A program made the translations under genes and the position numbers. The notes beneath the pieces are model-generated. The model was not told the origin of the DNA. It was given only the letters and a program-made list of their open reading frames with translations, and did not search any database. From Desulfosarcina widdelii (GTDB lineage: Bacteria; Desulfobacterota; Desulfobacteria; Desulfobacterales; Desulfosarcinaceae), in the NCBI RefSeq assembly GCF_009688965.1, contig NZ_AP021875.1, positions 2,852,001-2,916,000 of the forward strand: DNA of 64,000 nt, in the 5' to 3' direction. Of this stretch, positions 40,011 to 49,385 are shown one piece after another; the stretch's first letter is position 1; each line of letters opens with the position of its first letter.

Positions 40011-40832
40011 CTATATTGGCTTCACGGCACGGATATCGGCGGACGAAACATATTTTTCGACCCCGCTTCCAGGAAACCAACCACTTACCAACGCCTTGCT
40101 GTGAGCCTTGAGTTCGATTTTGACATTCTCGAATCCTGCTTCTTCCAAAAAGCATCGGAGCCTATCCGTGCGTTCTGCTCCGGCAATGCACCCGGTTATC
40201 AGTGCCGCCTGTTCGCGCATGGAATCCGGCATTTCTGCTGTCGCGACCACATCGGAAACAAATAAACGGCCCCCTGGTTTCAACACGCGGCAAGCATCCT
40301 TGAAAACCTGCTGCTTTTCGGGCGAAAGGTTGACCACGCAGTTGGAAATTATGATATCCACGCTGTTGTCGGCAACAGGCAAGTGCTCGATCTCCCCCAA
40401 TCGAAATTCGACATTGGCGACGCCCATCTTCACCGCGTTCTTTCTGGCTTTCGATAACATCTCAGGTGTCATGTCCACGCCAATCACCCGGCCCTTTTCG
40501 CCAACCTTCTGCGCAGCAAGAAAGCAATCGAACCCAGCCCCACTGCCCAGGTCCAGAACGACATCACCGAGCTGGAGTTCACCGATGGCGGTCGGGTTTC
40601 CGCAGCCCAAACCGAGATTGGCGCCTTCGATAACGCTGCCCAGTTCCTTGTCGGAATAGCCCATGATCCGGTTCACCTGCTCGATGCTGTCGGAATTCGA
40701 CCCGCAACATCCTCCGGCATTGTGGGGTGTACACCCACAGCCTGTTCCCGTCGCTGCATGGGCATATCGACCTCTTACCATTTGACGCAGCATATCCGCA
40801 TTTTCATTTTTCTCGGCATTTTCATTTTTCAT
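40011..40832 (-). CDS. arsM: Arsenite methyltransferase
   Basis: The 273-residue protein is an ArsM-type SAM-dependent enzyme that methylates As(III). It has the SAM motif VVLDLGSGAGFDCFLAAQKVG, ISNCVVNLSPEKQQVF with a conserved Cys, and ITGCIAGAE with a second; these two, plus an upstream Cys-rich stretch (GTGCGCTPHNAGGCCGS), are the arsenite-binding thiols expected of the family. It is last in the minus-strand ars group. The ATG at 40832 has AGGTGGGA upstream. Activity yields methylated arsenicals for detoxification. Confidence 0.92.
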   Translation of the reverse strand: MKNENAEKNENADMLRQMVRGRYAHAATGTGCGCTPHNAGGCCGSNSDSIEQVNRIMGYSDKELGSVIEGANLGLGCGNPTAIGELQLGDVVLDLGSGAGFDCFLAAQKVGEKGRVIGVDMTPEMLSKARKNAVKMGVANVEFRLGEIEHLPVADNSVDIIISNCVVNLSPEKQQVFKDACRVLKPGGRLFVSDVVATAEMPDSMREQAALITGCIAGAERTDRLRCFLEEAGFENVKIELKAHSKALVSGWFPGSGVEKYVSSADIRAVKPI

Positions 40833-40844
40833 GGCTGATCCCAC

Positions 40845-41441
40845 CTATTTTTGGATATTCGCTCTCAAAAGGGTTATCCCTTCCTCCCGAGCCTTGAGAA
40901 TGGTCTTGATGGCTATGCCGTCAAACTCGAGACGCGGCAGGATATGCGCGTTGAGCGCTTTTCGGTATAGCAGGTACTCGTCCTTGCCGGATATGTTGGC
41001 CGTCACTTTTTCCGTATAGAGAAAGTCGTCGATCGGACCGTTTTTCCCATTCTGGTTGCCCTCGGAAAGGTCCACCCGTTGGTCTTCGAAAACGAGGAAA
41101 CAGTGCACCATGGGCAGGTACGGAAGATTGTACCGGTCCAGGATGGGCTTTGTCCCGGTCACGAGTGCTTCAATCATGGCATAGATGCCGATGTGTTTGT
41201 CGATGGCAATCTCCAACTCGGTGGCCAGCGTGGCAATGACCGCATGCTTGGTGGTGCAACTGCCCATCTTCTCCTTGAACAGGATCATTGGATCTTCCCG
41301 GTCGGAGTTATAGCCGTAAGGCAATTCATGCACGTAGCGGCAGGCATGATGGAAATCGTCAATGTCCATGCTTAGAAAAGTGCGGGCCATGGGTCCGTTA
41401 TCCATGATCGGCTTGTCGGGAAACACTGTATAGGGCTGCAT
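40845..41441 (-). CDS. Transglutaminase-like protein of unknown role in the ars operon
   Basis: The 198-residue protein begins MQPYTVFPDKPIMDNGPMAR. It carries GSCTTKHAVIATLATELEI, a later HCFLVFEDQRVDL, and an acidic end. A Cys at the start of a helix followed by His and then Asp fits the catalytic triad spacing of the transglutaminase-like superfamily, but I cannot confirm the fold. It lies between acr3 and arsM with short gaps, so it is part of the arsenic operon. It could act on a thiol or peptide conjugate of arsenic; this is inference. Confidence 0.6.
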   Translation of the reverse strand: MQPYTVFPDKPIMDNGPMARTFLSMDIDDFHHACRYVHELPYGYNSDREDPMILFKEKMGSCTTKHAVIATLATELEIAIDKHIGIYAMIEALVTGTKPILDRYNLPYLPMVHCFLVFEDQRVDLSEGNQNGKNGPIDDFLYTEKVTANISGKDEYLLYRKALNAHILPRLEFDGIAIKTILKAREEGITLLRANIQK

Positions 41442-41483
41442 TCTTCTCTGTCCCTTCGTTTGGGTACGCAAAATGGAGCAAAA

Positions 41484-42596
41484 TCAGGAGCACTCTTCCA
41501 ATCCGGCTGGCCGACGGCGAACATGGCAAACGCCGGTCACCGTGTTGACCGCATGGGGAAAATACTTCCGTTTGAACCAGAACGCCACATTCACTAATCC
41601 GATCAGCACCGGCACCTCGACCAGGGGACCGATTACCGCGGCAAAGGCCTGACCGGAATCGATGCCGAAAACGGCCACGGCCACGGCGATGGCCAGCTCG
41701 AAATTATTGGAGGCCGCCGTGAAACTCAACGTGGTGGACTGTTCGTAGGTGGCCCCCACCTTCATGGACAGGTAAAAAGAAACGAAAAACATCACTACGA
41801 AATAGATGCAAAGGGGAATGGCAATGCGGAAGACATCCAGAGGAAGCTGTACGATGTGTTCCCCTTTGAGGGAAAACATCACGAAAATTGTAAAGAGCAG
41901 CGCAATCAGGGTAATCGGGCTGATTTTGGGAATAAACGTTTGCTCGTACCACCGGGCGCCTTTGAGTTTCAAACCGATGAAGCGGGAAGCCATCCCGCCG
42001 ATAAAAGGGATGCCCAGGTAAATAAAAACGCTCTCGGCAATCTGGCCGATGGAAATATCGACCGCCATTCCCTGCATGCCAAACCATTGCGGCAGAACCG
42101 TGATAAACACATAGGCGTATATCGAAAAGAAAAGCACCTGAAAAATCGAATTGAATGCCACCAGCCCGGCGCAGTACTCACGGTCTCCGGCGGCCAGGTC
42201 ATTCCAGACGATTACCATGGCAATGCAGCGGGCCAGCCCGATCAGGATCAGGCCGACCATGTACTCATGGTGCCCGGAGAGAAAGGCGATGGCCAACAGG
42301 AACATCAACACCGGACCGATGATCCAGTTCTGGATCAGGGAAAGGAGCAGCACCTTGACGTTGCGGAAAACCTGCGGCAGTTGTTCGTATTTTACCTTGG
42401 CCAGCGGCGGGTACATCATCAGGATCAGCCCGACGGCAATGGGGATATTTGTGGTTCCCACCTGAAAGTAGTCGATCACGTCCCGAACACCGGGGAAAAG
42501 ATATCCTCCGATGACACCGGCAAACATCGCCAGAAAAATCCAGAGGGTCAGAAACCGGTCGAGGAAAGAGAGTTTTCTGGTTTGTGAATCGCCCAT
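41484..42596 (-). CDS. acr3: ACR3-type arsenite efflux permease
   Basis: The 370-residue protein has ten membrane segments and ACR3 features: [18 protein letters not shown], the conserved Cys region [19 protein letters not shown] that binds As(III), and [22 protein letters not shown]. It exports arsenite and possibly antimonite using the proton gradient. It follows arsR in the same direction, with a 46-base gap, and precedes the unknown gene and arsM. Confidence 0.95.
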   Translation of the reverse strand: MGDSQTRKLSFLDRFLTLWIFLAMFAGVIGGYLFPGVRDVIDYFQVGTTNIPIAVGLILMMYPPLAKVKYEQLPQVFRNVKVLLLSLIQNWIIGPVLMFLLAIAFLSGHHEYMVGLILIGLARCIAMVIVWNDLAAGDREYCAGLVAFNSIFQVLFFSIYAYVFITVLPQWFGMQGMAVDISIGQIAESVFIYLGIPFIGGMASRFIGLKLKGARWYEQTFIPKISPITLIALLFTIFVMFSLKGEHIVQLPLDVFRIAIPLCIYFVVMFFVSFYLSMKVGATYEQSTTLSFTAASNNFELAIAVAVAVFGIDSGQAFAAVIGPLVEVPVLIGLVNVAFWFKRKYFPHAVNTVTGVCHVRRRPAGLEECS

Positions 42597-42642
42597 GGTT
42601 ACATTCCTCTATTTGCTCCTGAGAGAATTTGGCTTTCAGGAA

Positions 42643-43002
42643 TCACTGGCAACAAGCCGTCTCCAACGATACCGACAGAATGCGCGCCAGTTTTTCCCGA
42701 TCCGCCTTGATGACGGGCTCATCCGAAACGGACTGAACGATCCAATCCAGCGCTTGCGTTACGATTTTTGATGCCTCCAGCCCGCGATTCAACCGGTAGT
42801 GCATCCAGCGTCCATCTTTACGCACTTTAACCAGACGGGCATTTTTTAGCAAAAACAGATGCTTGGAAACCGTCGAGGGCGCCAGTTCAAGCAGTTCGTT
42901 GATGTTGCAGACGCACAATTCATCGTGGGCGTGCAGCGCCATTAAGATTCTGATTCTGTTTTCGTCGGAAACGGCCTTGGTGATATTCATGAATGAAAGC
43001 AT
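42643..43002 (-). CDS. arsR: ArsR-family arsenite-responsive repressor
   Basis: The 119-residue protein is a winged-helix repressor: AVSDENRIRILMALHAHDEL, the metalloid site ELCVCNINELLEL (Cys-x-Cys), the recognition helix region APSTVSKHLFLLKNARLV, and GRWMHYRLN in the wing. A Cys pair at the C-terminus (TACCQ) may add a third ligand. It heads the minus-strand ars operon. Binding arsenite releases it from DNA. A candidate operator lies just upstream of its start. Confidence 0.93.
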   Translation of the reverse strand: MLSFMNITKAVSDENRIRILMALHAHDELCVCNINELLELAPSTVSKHLFLLKNARLVKVRKDGRWMHYRLNRGLEASKIVTQALDWIVQSVSDEPVIKADREKLARILSVSLETACCQ

Positions 43003-43331
43003 GTTATATCCTTTAATTCGCCAATTAACGAAATATCAAACATAGTAGCTCCCTTTTCACCTTTGTCAAACGTTATTTAAACTTGGTCCTTTTGGCTGCA
43101 TTAATTTTAATGTACAGTGCCACCAGCTAAAGGATCGAGAAAGCGCCGATCAATAGCTCCGTCGTCTTCACCGATTTCGAACTTTTGTTTGATCCAATGG
43201 CAAGGATATCTATCCTGCGTTTTCCATACGCATGAACTTGTTTGTCGCAGTCACGCTCTACGCCCAGGCCGCGATTGATGTTTTGTAATGCATGCACACC
43301 CGGCGCATGGCGGTAAACAGAAAGGGTTCCC
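43003..43331. other. Divergent region between arsR and the K+ channel gene
   Basis: Apart from the ArsR operator candidate at 43015-43034, these 329 bases show no ORF with a ribosome-binding site and no repeat. GGGTTCCC before 43332 is a poor ribosome-binding site for the channel gene. Confidence 0.35.
43015..43034. promoter_or_regulatory. Candidate ArsR operator
   Basis: AATTCGCCAATTAACGAAAT contains TTCG (43017-43020) and CGAA (43029-43032) as inverted half-sites separated by 8 bases, like the TTCG-N-CGAA pattern of ArsR/SmtB operators. It lies about 12-30 bases upstream of the arsR start codon. Confidence 0.5.
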
Positions 43332-43769
43332 ATGCTGATCAATCTGCTCTACGGACTGCCTGCCATGGGCGCCTGTCTGCTGTTGCAGTCCTTGCTGGTC
43401 ATAGCGGCGTTTCGCTATTACGCCCACCGTCGCCCCTCAGTCAGACAGTCATCCTTCTGGCCGACCATGCGGGTGATCAACGGCGTGATGCTGATTCTGG
43501 TTATCGGCAACATTGCCCAAGTGGCAATCTGGGCCTTGCTGAATCTTTTTCTCGGAGAGTTTTCCATGTTCGGAGACGCCGTTTATCACTCGGCGGTCAA
43601 TTTCACCACCCTTGGCTACGGTGACATTATCATGTCGGAAAAACATCGGCTGTTGGGCCCCCTGGAAGCCATCAACGGTGTGCTGATGATCGGGGTGTCC
43701 ACCGCCGTATTGATGGCGTTTTTCCAGGATGCCATGAAAAAGACCTTCTTGGCACGGCGGAAAAAATAA
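43332..43769 (+). CDS. Two-helix potassium-channel-like protein
   Basis: The 145-residue protein has the pore motif NFTTLGYGDI between helices, the selectivity filter of K+ channels (TLGYGD). An extra N-terminal helix (MGACLLLQSLLVIAAFRYY) and another (VMLILVIGNIAQVAIWALL) precede the pore, and a final helix (GVLMIGVSTAVLMAFFQ) follows. There is no cytoplasmic RCK domain, so gating is not by ligand in this chain. A tetramer is expected. It precedes the META lipoprotein gene by 15 bases. Confidence 0.88.
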   Translation: MLINLLYGLPAMGACLLLQSLLVIAAFRYYAHRRPSVRQSSFWPTMRVINGVMLILVIGNIAQVAIWALLNLFLGEFSMFGDAVYHSAVNFTTLGYGDIIMSEKHRLLGPLEAINGVLMIGVSTAVLMAFFQDAMKKTFLARRKK

Positions 43770-43783
43770 GAAAGGAGTCGGCA

Positions 43784-44221
43784 ATGAAATCCATGACGAT
43801 ATCCCTATTGGTCGGCTTTGTCTTTCTGGGCTGCGCAGCCGGCATGTCTGGCGAGCAGCCTGCACGCAGCAAAGATCCACAGATGGTAATCGGCAAAACG
43901 TGGCAGTGGGTCTCGACGGTCACACCGGTCGAGAAAATCACGGCGGCGGCTCCGGAGCGCTACACCATCCTCTTGCAGGAAGACGGGAACATCCGGGCGC
44001 GTTTTGACTGCAACAAAGGTGGGGGTAGATATACCCTGTCCGAGGGCCGGCTTTCTTTCGGGCCGCTGATGTCGACCCGCATGGCCTGCCCGCCAGACAC
44101 CCAGGATGCGCCGTTTATGCGCGATCTGCAGCGAGTCAGCTCGTTTTTTGTGGAAAATGGCGAACTGTACCTGGAACTGCCGATGGACAGCGGCACCATG
44201 CGGTTCCGCCAGGCACCGTGA
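43784..44221 (+). CDS. META-domain lipoprotein
   Basis: The 145-residue protein has a lipobox (VFLGCAAG) after a short hydrophobic stretch, so it is a lipoprotein. It contains a META/HslJ-like fold: IGKTWQWVSTVTP, YTILLQEDGNIRARFDCN, GRLSFGPLMSTRMACPP and ELYLELPMDSGTMRF. META proteins such as HslJ are linked to stress tolerance, and the reaction is unknown. AAAGGAG precedes the ATG. It overlaps the frame of the following PLD gene near its stop. Confidence 0.85.
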   Translation: MKSMTISLLVGFVFLGCAAGMSGEQPARSKDPQMVIGKTWQWVSTVTPVEKITAAAPERYTILLQEDGNIRARFDCNKGGGRYTLSEGRLSFGPLMSTRMACPPDTQDAPFMRDLQRVSSFFVENGELYLELPMDSGTMRFRQAP

Positions 44222-44280
44222 TGTCTAAACAGACCCTTCGAAACATGCATTTCCGGCATCATTGCCCGAGGAGGGCACAC

Positions 44281-45849
44281 GTGCGTTTGTTCTCCAATAA
44301 GTTGTCGGCCATCTCCTGGTTGGTCTGCTGCTTATTGTTGGTTGCCGGCTGCGCAAACCTTCCCAAGGATATCGAACGCCCATCGTCATACGCCATCGAA
44401 GATGGGAATGAAACCCGCCTCGGCAAAACCTTAGCCGCTGATCTCGCCACTCACCCGAACCAGTCGGGTGTGGTTCTGTTGGGAGGCGGCCTGGATGCAT
44501 TTGTCGGCCGTATCGTTTTAGCCAACCTGGCCGAACGCAGTATCGACGTGCAGTACTATATGTTTCACCAGGATACGGTGGGCCAACTGCTCATCGACAG
44601 ATTGATCAATGCCGCCGACCGGGGGGTACGGGTGCGCATGCTCATCGACGACATCTATGCCAGCGATGCCGACGATATCTGGACGGCGCTGGACGCTCAC
44701 CCGAAAATGGAAGTGCGTCTGTTCAATCCCTTCGTTCGAGACGCATCGAAGAATCTGCAGTGGATCACGCGTTTCAAGGACGTCAACTATCGCATGCACA
44801 GCAAGTCGTTTACAGTGGACAACCAGGCCACCATCGTGGGCGGTCGCAACATCGGTGACGAGTACTTCGATGCCAATCCCGATTTGGCCTTTGCCGATCT
44901 CGACCTTTTGACCGTCGGCCCGGCAGTACCCGACGTATCCGAAGCCTTCGACGCGTATTGGAACAGCAAGTGGGCCTATCCGGTTTCGGCTCTGACCGGG
45001 CCCGCCACCTCCGAACAGTTGAACGCTCTGAGGGCACGCATGGCCGCATTTTCGAAAAGTGAAACCGCGGCCACCTATATCGGAGCCCTGAAAGACTCGC
45101 CCCTGGCCCGATCCCTGCGTACCGGGAGCGCTCAATTCAGATGGGCCGAGGCCAAGGTGATCCACGATTCGCCTGAGAAAAAGGAGCGTGGAGAAGACTG
45201 GCAATCGGAGCTGCTCATTTCACAATTGTGGCCCGCCATGGAGAAGGCCGCCGATGAACTGCTCATCGTTTCCCCCTATTTCGTTCCCGGGAAAAAGGGC
45301 GCAAAAGCGTTGTGCGACCTCAGCCGGAAAGGGGTGAAGGTGCGCATTCTGACCAACTCCCTGGCCTCCAATGATGTGTCCGCCGTGCACGCCGGCTACG
45401 CCCGGTATCGAAAAAAGCTGATCAGGTCCGGGGTGACGCTGTATGAACTGGACGAAGCGATCAAGAAGGAGGTAAAAAAGAAGTTCTTCTGGCTGCCGGG
45501 GCTGAGCAAATCGAGCCTGCACGCCAAAACCATGGTGATCGACCGCAAGACCATGTTCGTGGGATCCATGAACCTGGACCAGCGATCCCTTAACATTAAC
45601 AATGAGATCGGCGTCCTGTTTTTCAATCCGGAAATCGCCGGCCAAAGCGCCGATGCCTTTGACCGCAACATCGAGAAGGTGGCCTTCCGCCTTGAACTCC
45701 AAAAAAGCAGCAGCGGTGCCGAATCGATTCGCTGGCATATAAAAAGGGGTGATGACGAAATTGTATACAATAGCGAACCATATGCAACCTTCTGGAAAAA
45801 ATTGGGCGTGGGATTGATTCGCTTGCTGCCAGTGGAATCTCTGCTTTAA
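44281..45849 (+). CDS. PLD-family cardiolipin synthase C-type lipoprotein
   Basis: The 522-residue protein starts at GTG 44281, chosen because GAGGAGG lies 6 bases upstream and the resulting N-terminus is an ideal lipoprotein signal (MRLFSNKLSAIS to LLVAGCANLP). Two phospholipase D motifs follow: HSKSFTVDNQATIVGGRN and HAKTMVIDRKTMFVGSMN, the paired HKD sites. ClsC-type enzymes join phosphatidylglycerol with phosphatidylethanolamine to make cardiolipin. Earlier starts (ATG 44221, 44245) are open but give a poor signal. Confidence 0.88.
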   Translation: MRLFSNKLSAISWLVCCLLLVAGCANLPKDIERPSSYAIEDGNETRLGKTLAADLATHPNQSGVVLLGGGLDAFVGRIVLANLAERSIDVQYYMFHQDTVGQLLIDRLINAADRGVRVRMLIDDIYASDADDIWTALDAHPKMEVRLFNPFVRDASKNLQWITRFKDVNYRMHSKSFTVDNQATIVGGRNIGDEYFDANPDLAFADLDLLTVGPAVPDVSEAFDAYWNSKWAYPVSALTGPATSEQLNALRARMAAFSKSETAATYIGALKDSPLARSLRTGSAQFRWAEAKVIHDSPEKKERGEDWQSELLISQLWPAMEKAADELLIVSPYFVPGKKGAKALCDLSRKGVKVRILTNSLASNDVSAVHAGYARYRKKLIRSGVTLYELDEAIKKEVKKKFFWLPGLSKSSLHAKTMVIDRKTMFVGSMNLDQRSLNINNEIGVLFFNPEIAGQSADAFDRNIEKVAFRLELQKSSSGAESIRWHIKRGDDEIVYNSEPYATFWKKLGVGLIRLLPVESLL

Positions 45850-46179
45850 TAATGCCAGACGGGTCAATGGCCGCCGCTTCCTTTTTCTTTACCGACGACT
45901 AAAAACGCACCGTAAGCATTTTAGATATCCCGAATGCAACTCAGTTGGTATGAGCAGATTTACAAATAAGTTAAGGGCATTAAAAGAAATGGGAGCACAG
46001 CGGAATCCGAGACATCCATTTACTGGTCTGTATCCGCACTGAAGTTAAAGTGAGATTACATAATCCCGTCTATCCCAACATTTGACAGGGCTGGCCAACT
46101 CAATGTAATCTCTAAATAATCCAGTTTAGATGAATCTGCATAGTCAATCATTGTTCAGCGATAGAATCGTTGGGAAATA
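45850..46179. other. Intergenic region before the hydrolase-cyclase gene
   Basis: These 330 bases are AT-rich with no ORF, repeat or terminator that I can support. They flank a gene with codon use unlike its neighbours, possibly as part of a transferred segment. Confidence 0.35.
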
Positions 46180-47520
46180 ATGAGCACAACGCAACCAATA
46201 ACACGCTATGCCAAGAGCGGTGACGTCCACATTGCCTACCAAGTGACGGGTGAAGGCCCAATTGATCTGGTGTTCGTGCCCGGATTCGTTTCCCATGTGG
46301 AGGCCAACTGGCAGGCCCCAAACAGCGAGAAGTTTTTCAGCAGACTTGCGTCATTTTCCCGATTAATCCTTTTCGACAAGCGGGGCACGGGACTCTCGGA
46401 CCGTAGCTCGCAGCTCTTTACGCTTGAACAGAGGATGGACGATGTTCGTGCGGTCATGGACGCGGTAGGATCTGAACGTGCAGCAATTTTCGGGATTTCC
46501 GAAGGAGGGCCAATGTCGATCCTCTTCGCTGCAACTTATCCCGAACGGACCAAGGCGCTTGTCATGTACGGCACCTATGCCAAACGAGCTTGGGCAGATG
46601 ATCACCCATTTGGCTGGAAGGACGAGGATTGGGCTATGTTCTTCACCAATGTCGACAGCTACTGGGGGACGCCGCGTGGCATCGATCTAAACGTTTGGGC
46701 ACCGAGTGTTGCAAACGACGAGCTTGCTTGCTTAAAGGTCGCTGAGTACATGCGGGCAGCCGCGAGCCCGGGAGCTGTCAAAGCCGTGATGCAGATGAAT
46801 CGTGAAATTGATGTCCGGAGCGTACTGCCAACAGTCCGCGTACCGACGCTAATCGCCCATCGCACCCGGGATAGGAACATCAGCATCGAGCAGGCTCGTT
46901 ACATGGTCGAGCGGATGCCAAATGCGAGGTTTGCCGAACTGCCAGGAGAAGACCACATCCCCTGGTTTGGCGACAGGGATACCCTGATAGGTGAGGTCGA
47001 GGAATTTTTAACAGGAGTACGCCATGAGCCCGAAGCAGACCGGGTGCTCGCAACGGTGTTGTTTACGGATATTGTCGATGCGACAAAACGCGCAGCCGAG
47101 TTGGGAGATAAACAATGGCGCGACCTCCTCGCACGTCATCATAGTCTTATTCGGAGAGAGCTGAGCCGGTTTCGTGGGCGAGAAATCGACACCGCAGGAG
47201 ATGGGTTTTTTGTAACGTTTGACGGCCCTGCACGTGCCATTCGCTGCGCGAAGGCCATCCAGAAAACAGTCACGCAGTTGGGGCTAACCGTTCGCGTGGG
47301 ACTGCATACGGGCGAGTGTGAAGTGATGGATGAGAAGGTCACCGGAATTGCCGTGCATATTGGGGCACGTGTAATGAGCCACGCCACGGCAGGTGAGGTT
47401 ATCGTTTCCAGCACCGTTAAAGACTTGGTTGCCGGATCTGGCATAGGGTTTGTTGATCGCGGTGCTTATGAGTTGAAAGGGGTTCCCGGTAAATGGCGTA
47501 TATTTGCGGTGAAAGGTTAA
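46180..47520 (+). CDS. Alpha/beta hydrolase fused to a class III nucleotide cyclase
   Basis: The 446-residue protein has an N-terminal alpha/beta hydrolase (about 1-280: IDLVFVPGFVSHVEANW, nucleophile elbow FGISEGGPMS, LPGEDHIPWFGD). A C-terminal class III adenylate/guanylate cyclase domain follows (about 290-446: ATVLFTDIVDATKRAAELGD, REIDTAGDGFFVTFDGP, RVGLHTGECE). Both metal-binding Asp positions of the cyclase (FTDIVD and AGDGFF) are present. Similar fusions occur in alpha-proteobacteria and actinobacteria. Codon use appears plainer (more CGT/GCA) than that of neighbouring genes and it stands alone, suggesting transfer. The ligand of the hydrolase part is unknown. Confidence 0.9.
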   Translation: MSTTQPITRYAKSGDVHIAYQVTGEGPIDLVFVPGFVSHVEANWQAPNSEKFFSRLASFSRLILFDKRGTGLSDRSSQLFTLEQRMDDVRAVMDAVGSERAAIFGISEGGPMSILFAATYPERTKALVMYGTYAKRAWADDHPFGWKDEDWAMFFTNVDSYWGTPRGIDLNVWAPSVANDELACLKVAEYMRAAASPGAVKAVMQMNREIDVRSVLPTVRVPTLIAHRTRDRNISIEQARYMVERMPNARFAELPGEDHIPWFGDRDTLIGEVEEFLTGVRHEPEADRVLATVLFTDIVDATKRAAELGDKQWRDLLARHHSLIRRELSRFRGREIDTAGDGFFVTFDGPARAIRCAKAIQKTVTQLGLTVRVGLHTGECEVMDEKVTGIAVHIGARVMSHATAGEVIVSSTVKDLVAGSGIGFVDRGAYELKGVPGKWRIFAVKG

Positions 47521-47775
47521 ATGCGGCACTACTTTGTCTAACCCAGAGAAAATGTGCCCTGGCAAGGATTTTCACACTATCACTCAAATACCGCGCCTGA
47601 CGGCCGGCCTTAATCCAAATATCTCAAACTAAAAGCCAGATTGACGTAACGGCAGATCGCCGCAATCCCGTAAATCCGAAATCGATTTCAGTGCCTGTAC
47701 AGATTACAATACCTCATCGAATGTTTAGCCTAATTGCAGTTAGATTGAGTGTACCAAAAGCAAACACGTAACGTA

Positions 47776-47808
47776 AAAAGCCTTCAAGATATAATCTTGA
47801 AGGCTTTT
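47776..47808 (+). terminator. Bidirectional intrinsic terminator
   Basis: AAAAGCCTTCAAGAT (47776-47790) pairs perfectly with ATCTTGAAGGCTTTT (47794-47808), giving a 15-bp stem with A- and T-runs on both sides, so it can stop transcription from either direction. Confidence 0.85.
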
Positions 47809-47863
47809 CGCAAACAATGGTTAATATTGATGGTTTCTCAAAAATTAGTAAATTCCAAATCGG

Positions 47864-47958
47864 CGTCATTCCGGCGGATGCCGGCGCACGTAGTGACGCT
47901 TTAGTGCTATCCAGTCATTTCAATGCCTTCTGTATGCCGGATCAAGCCCGGCATGACG
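47864..47958. repeat. Dispersed palindromic repeat, copy 1
   Basis: Starts CGTCATTCCGGCGGATGCCGG and ends GCCCGGCATGACG, so the ends are inverted (CGTCAT/ATGACG). A copy with the same ends and the shared middle (CAGTC, TTTCAATG, TTCTGGAT-like) is at 60785-60856. It is a REP-like element common in related genomes. Confidence 0.7.
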
Positions 47959-47992
47959 AGCCTGGAATTTTTTACGAGACTGTCAATATCGG

Positions 47993-48505
47993 TTACCGTT
48001 GAAGTTCAGTCTCCATGGCATCCTCTACCCGCATGTGCTGGGTATGCCAGATGTTGTTTTCGCCCATGTAGGTCTCCATGTTGCGGCTTCCCAGGTGGGC
48101 GACCATTTCAATATCGTCCTGGGCCTTTTCGGTATTGTCCATTTTAGCGTGAAGCGTCGCCCGGCTATAGTATGCGGCCCCGTATTCAGGGTCCTGTTCG
48201 ATAGCCCGGTCGAAGTCGGCCAGAGCGGTCCGGTCGTCCCGGCGCTTCTCGCTGACCAGTCCCCGCATGTGATAGGCGCGGGCGTACCCGGGATCGATGG
48301 CAACAGCCCGGTCAAAATCGTTCCAGGCCTGGTCGAGCATGTCCAATTTAAGGTAAGCCGCCCCTCGGCTGACAAGCGCCAGGGCGTTTTTGTCATCACT
48401 GTCAAGACAGCGGGTGAACAGTTCGATGCTTTTCTCGTAGCGGCCGCCAACGAATTCCTGCACGCCCGTTTCGAACCACTGCGTCGATGTTTGATTTTCT
48501 GTCAT
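47993..48505 (-). CDS. TPR-repeat protein
   Basis: The 170-residue protein consists of about four tetratricopeptide repeats (GGRYEKSIELFTRCLDSDDK, LDMLDQAWNDFDRAVAIDPG, RDDRTALADFDRAIEQDPE, MDNTEKAQDDIEMV), a scaffold for protein-protein contacts. No signal peptide or catalytic domain is present. GGAGGAAGAA precedes the ATG. Its partner cannot be inferred from the neighbours. Confidence 0.85.
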   Translation of the reverse strand: MTENQTSTQWFETGVQEFVGGRYEKSIELFTRCLDSDDKNALALVSRGAAYLKLDMLDQAWNDFDRAVAIDPGYARAYHMRGLVSEKRRDDRTALADFDRAIEQDPEYGAAYYSRATLHAKMDNTEKAQDDIEMVAHLGSRNMETYMGENNIWHTQHMRVEDAMETELQR

Positions 48506-48758
48506 GGTTTCTTCCTCCTTTATGCATACAGCCCAGTTGTGGGTGGCTGGTTAAAATCCAATTTTTATTTTGCAAACCATTATCAGGTCCTCGATGTAAG
48601 GCCTGTAATCCGATCAATATTAAAAAGATAACGACGTGAGATAGCTTTTCAACGTTCGGAGGCGGGGAGCCGGTAGTAGTGTATTGGGAGGAAATTGGCA
48701 GGCGTGCGGTCACCCCCGGCAAACGTTTCCGGTTGCGGGGGTGACTGCAAGAGCAACG

Positions 48759-49256
48759 TTAGAACGGCCAGAATCCGCTGTCGTTCCAGATACGTTCTTT
48801 CAGCTCCGCATCGATGGCGGCGAGAAAATCCAGGTGCTCTTTCTCCCAATCCGCCAGCCAGCGGTAGAGTTTTTTCTCTTCCGGATCCTGGGCCTCATCG
48901 CTGCGCCGGGAATATAGCGCGATCGCCCGCTCTTCCATGAGCATGGCCGCCGAAATAGCCGCGGCCTCGAAATCCGCTGCGGCGATGCGATCCTTGACCT
49001 CCGGCGTCAATACCTTCTGGGAAACGGCGCCCGTTGCCGAGGTGTCCGGCGCCTTGAAAGATCCGCTCTCCTTGAACGCCTTGTACTGGTCGGAAAGGAT
49101 TTTGACGTGCTGGACTTCCTCGGCAGCCATTGTCTCGAAAAATTCCTTTACGTCGGTATTGGTGGATTGATCGGCAACTGTACGGTAAAAGGCCTTGCCC
49201 CGCTTTTCCAGCAGGATCGCACTTTTCAGGATATCCAGGGTACTGTTTTCCGTCAT
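48759..49256 (-). CDS. Rubrerythrin/ferritin-like di-iron protein
   Basis: The 165-residue protein begins MTENSTLDILKSAILLEKRG and has the ferritin-like four-helix pattern with Glu ligands in KSAILLEKRGKAFY, the EEVQHVKIL motif, a second Glu in LMEERAIALYSR, and WLADWEKEHLDFL. Such di-iron proteins remove peroxide or store iron in anaerobes. The rubredoxin-type C-terminal domain of classic rubrerythrin is absent. GAGGAGAGACCG precedes the ATG at 49256. It is transcribed alone. Confidence 0.85.
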   Translation of the reverse strand: MTENSTLDILKSAILLEKRGKAFYRTVADQSTNTDVKEFFETMAAEEVQHVKILSDQYKAFKESGSFKAPDTSATGAVSQKVLTPEVKDRIAAADFEAAAISAAMLMEERAIALYSRRSDEAQDPEEKKLYRWLADWEKEHLDFLAAIDAELKERIWNDSGFWPF

Positions 49257-49385
49257 CGGTCTCTCCTCGTTTTTTCGTGTGGTCCGCTTTTGTCTCACTT
49301 GATACCCGGGTAAAATAACAACGCCAAGCCCGATGGCAATGCCCCCTGGCAATTAAGGGGTCGGCGTGAGTGTTCTACCGGTCGC

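Larger units (their letters stand above)
47521..47992. other. Intergenic region after the hydrolase-cyclase gene
   Basis: This 472-base gap contains a strong hairpin terminator at 47776-47808 and a dispersed palindromic repeat at 47864-47958. The first 250 bases show no feature I can support. Confidence 0.4.
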
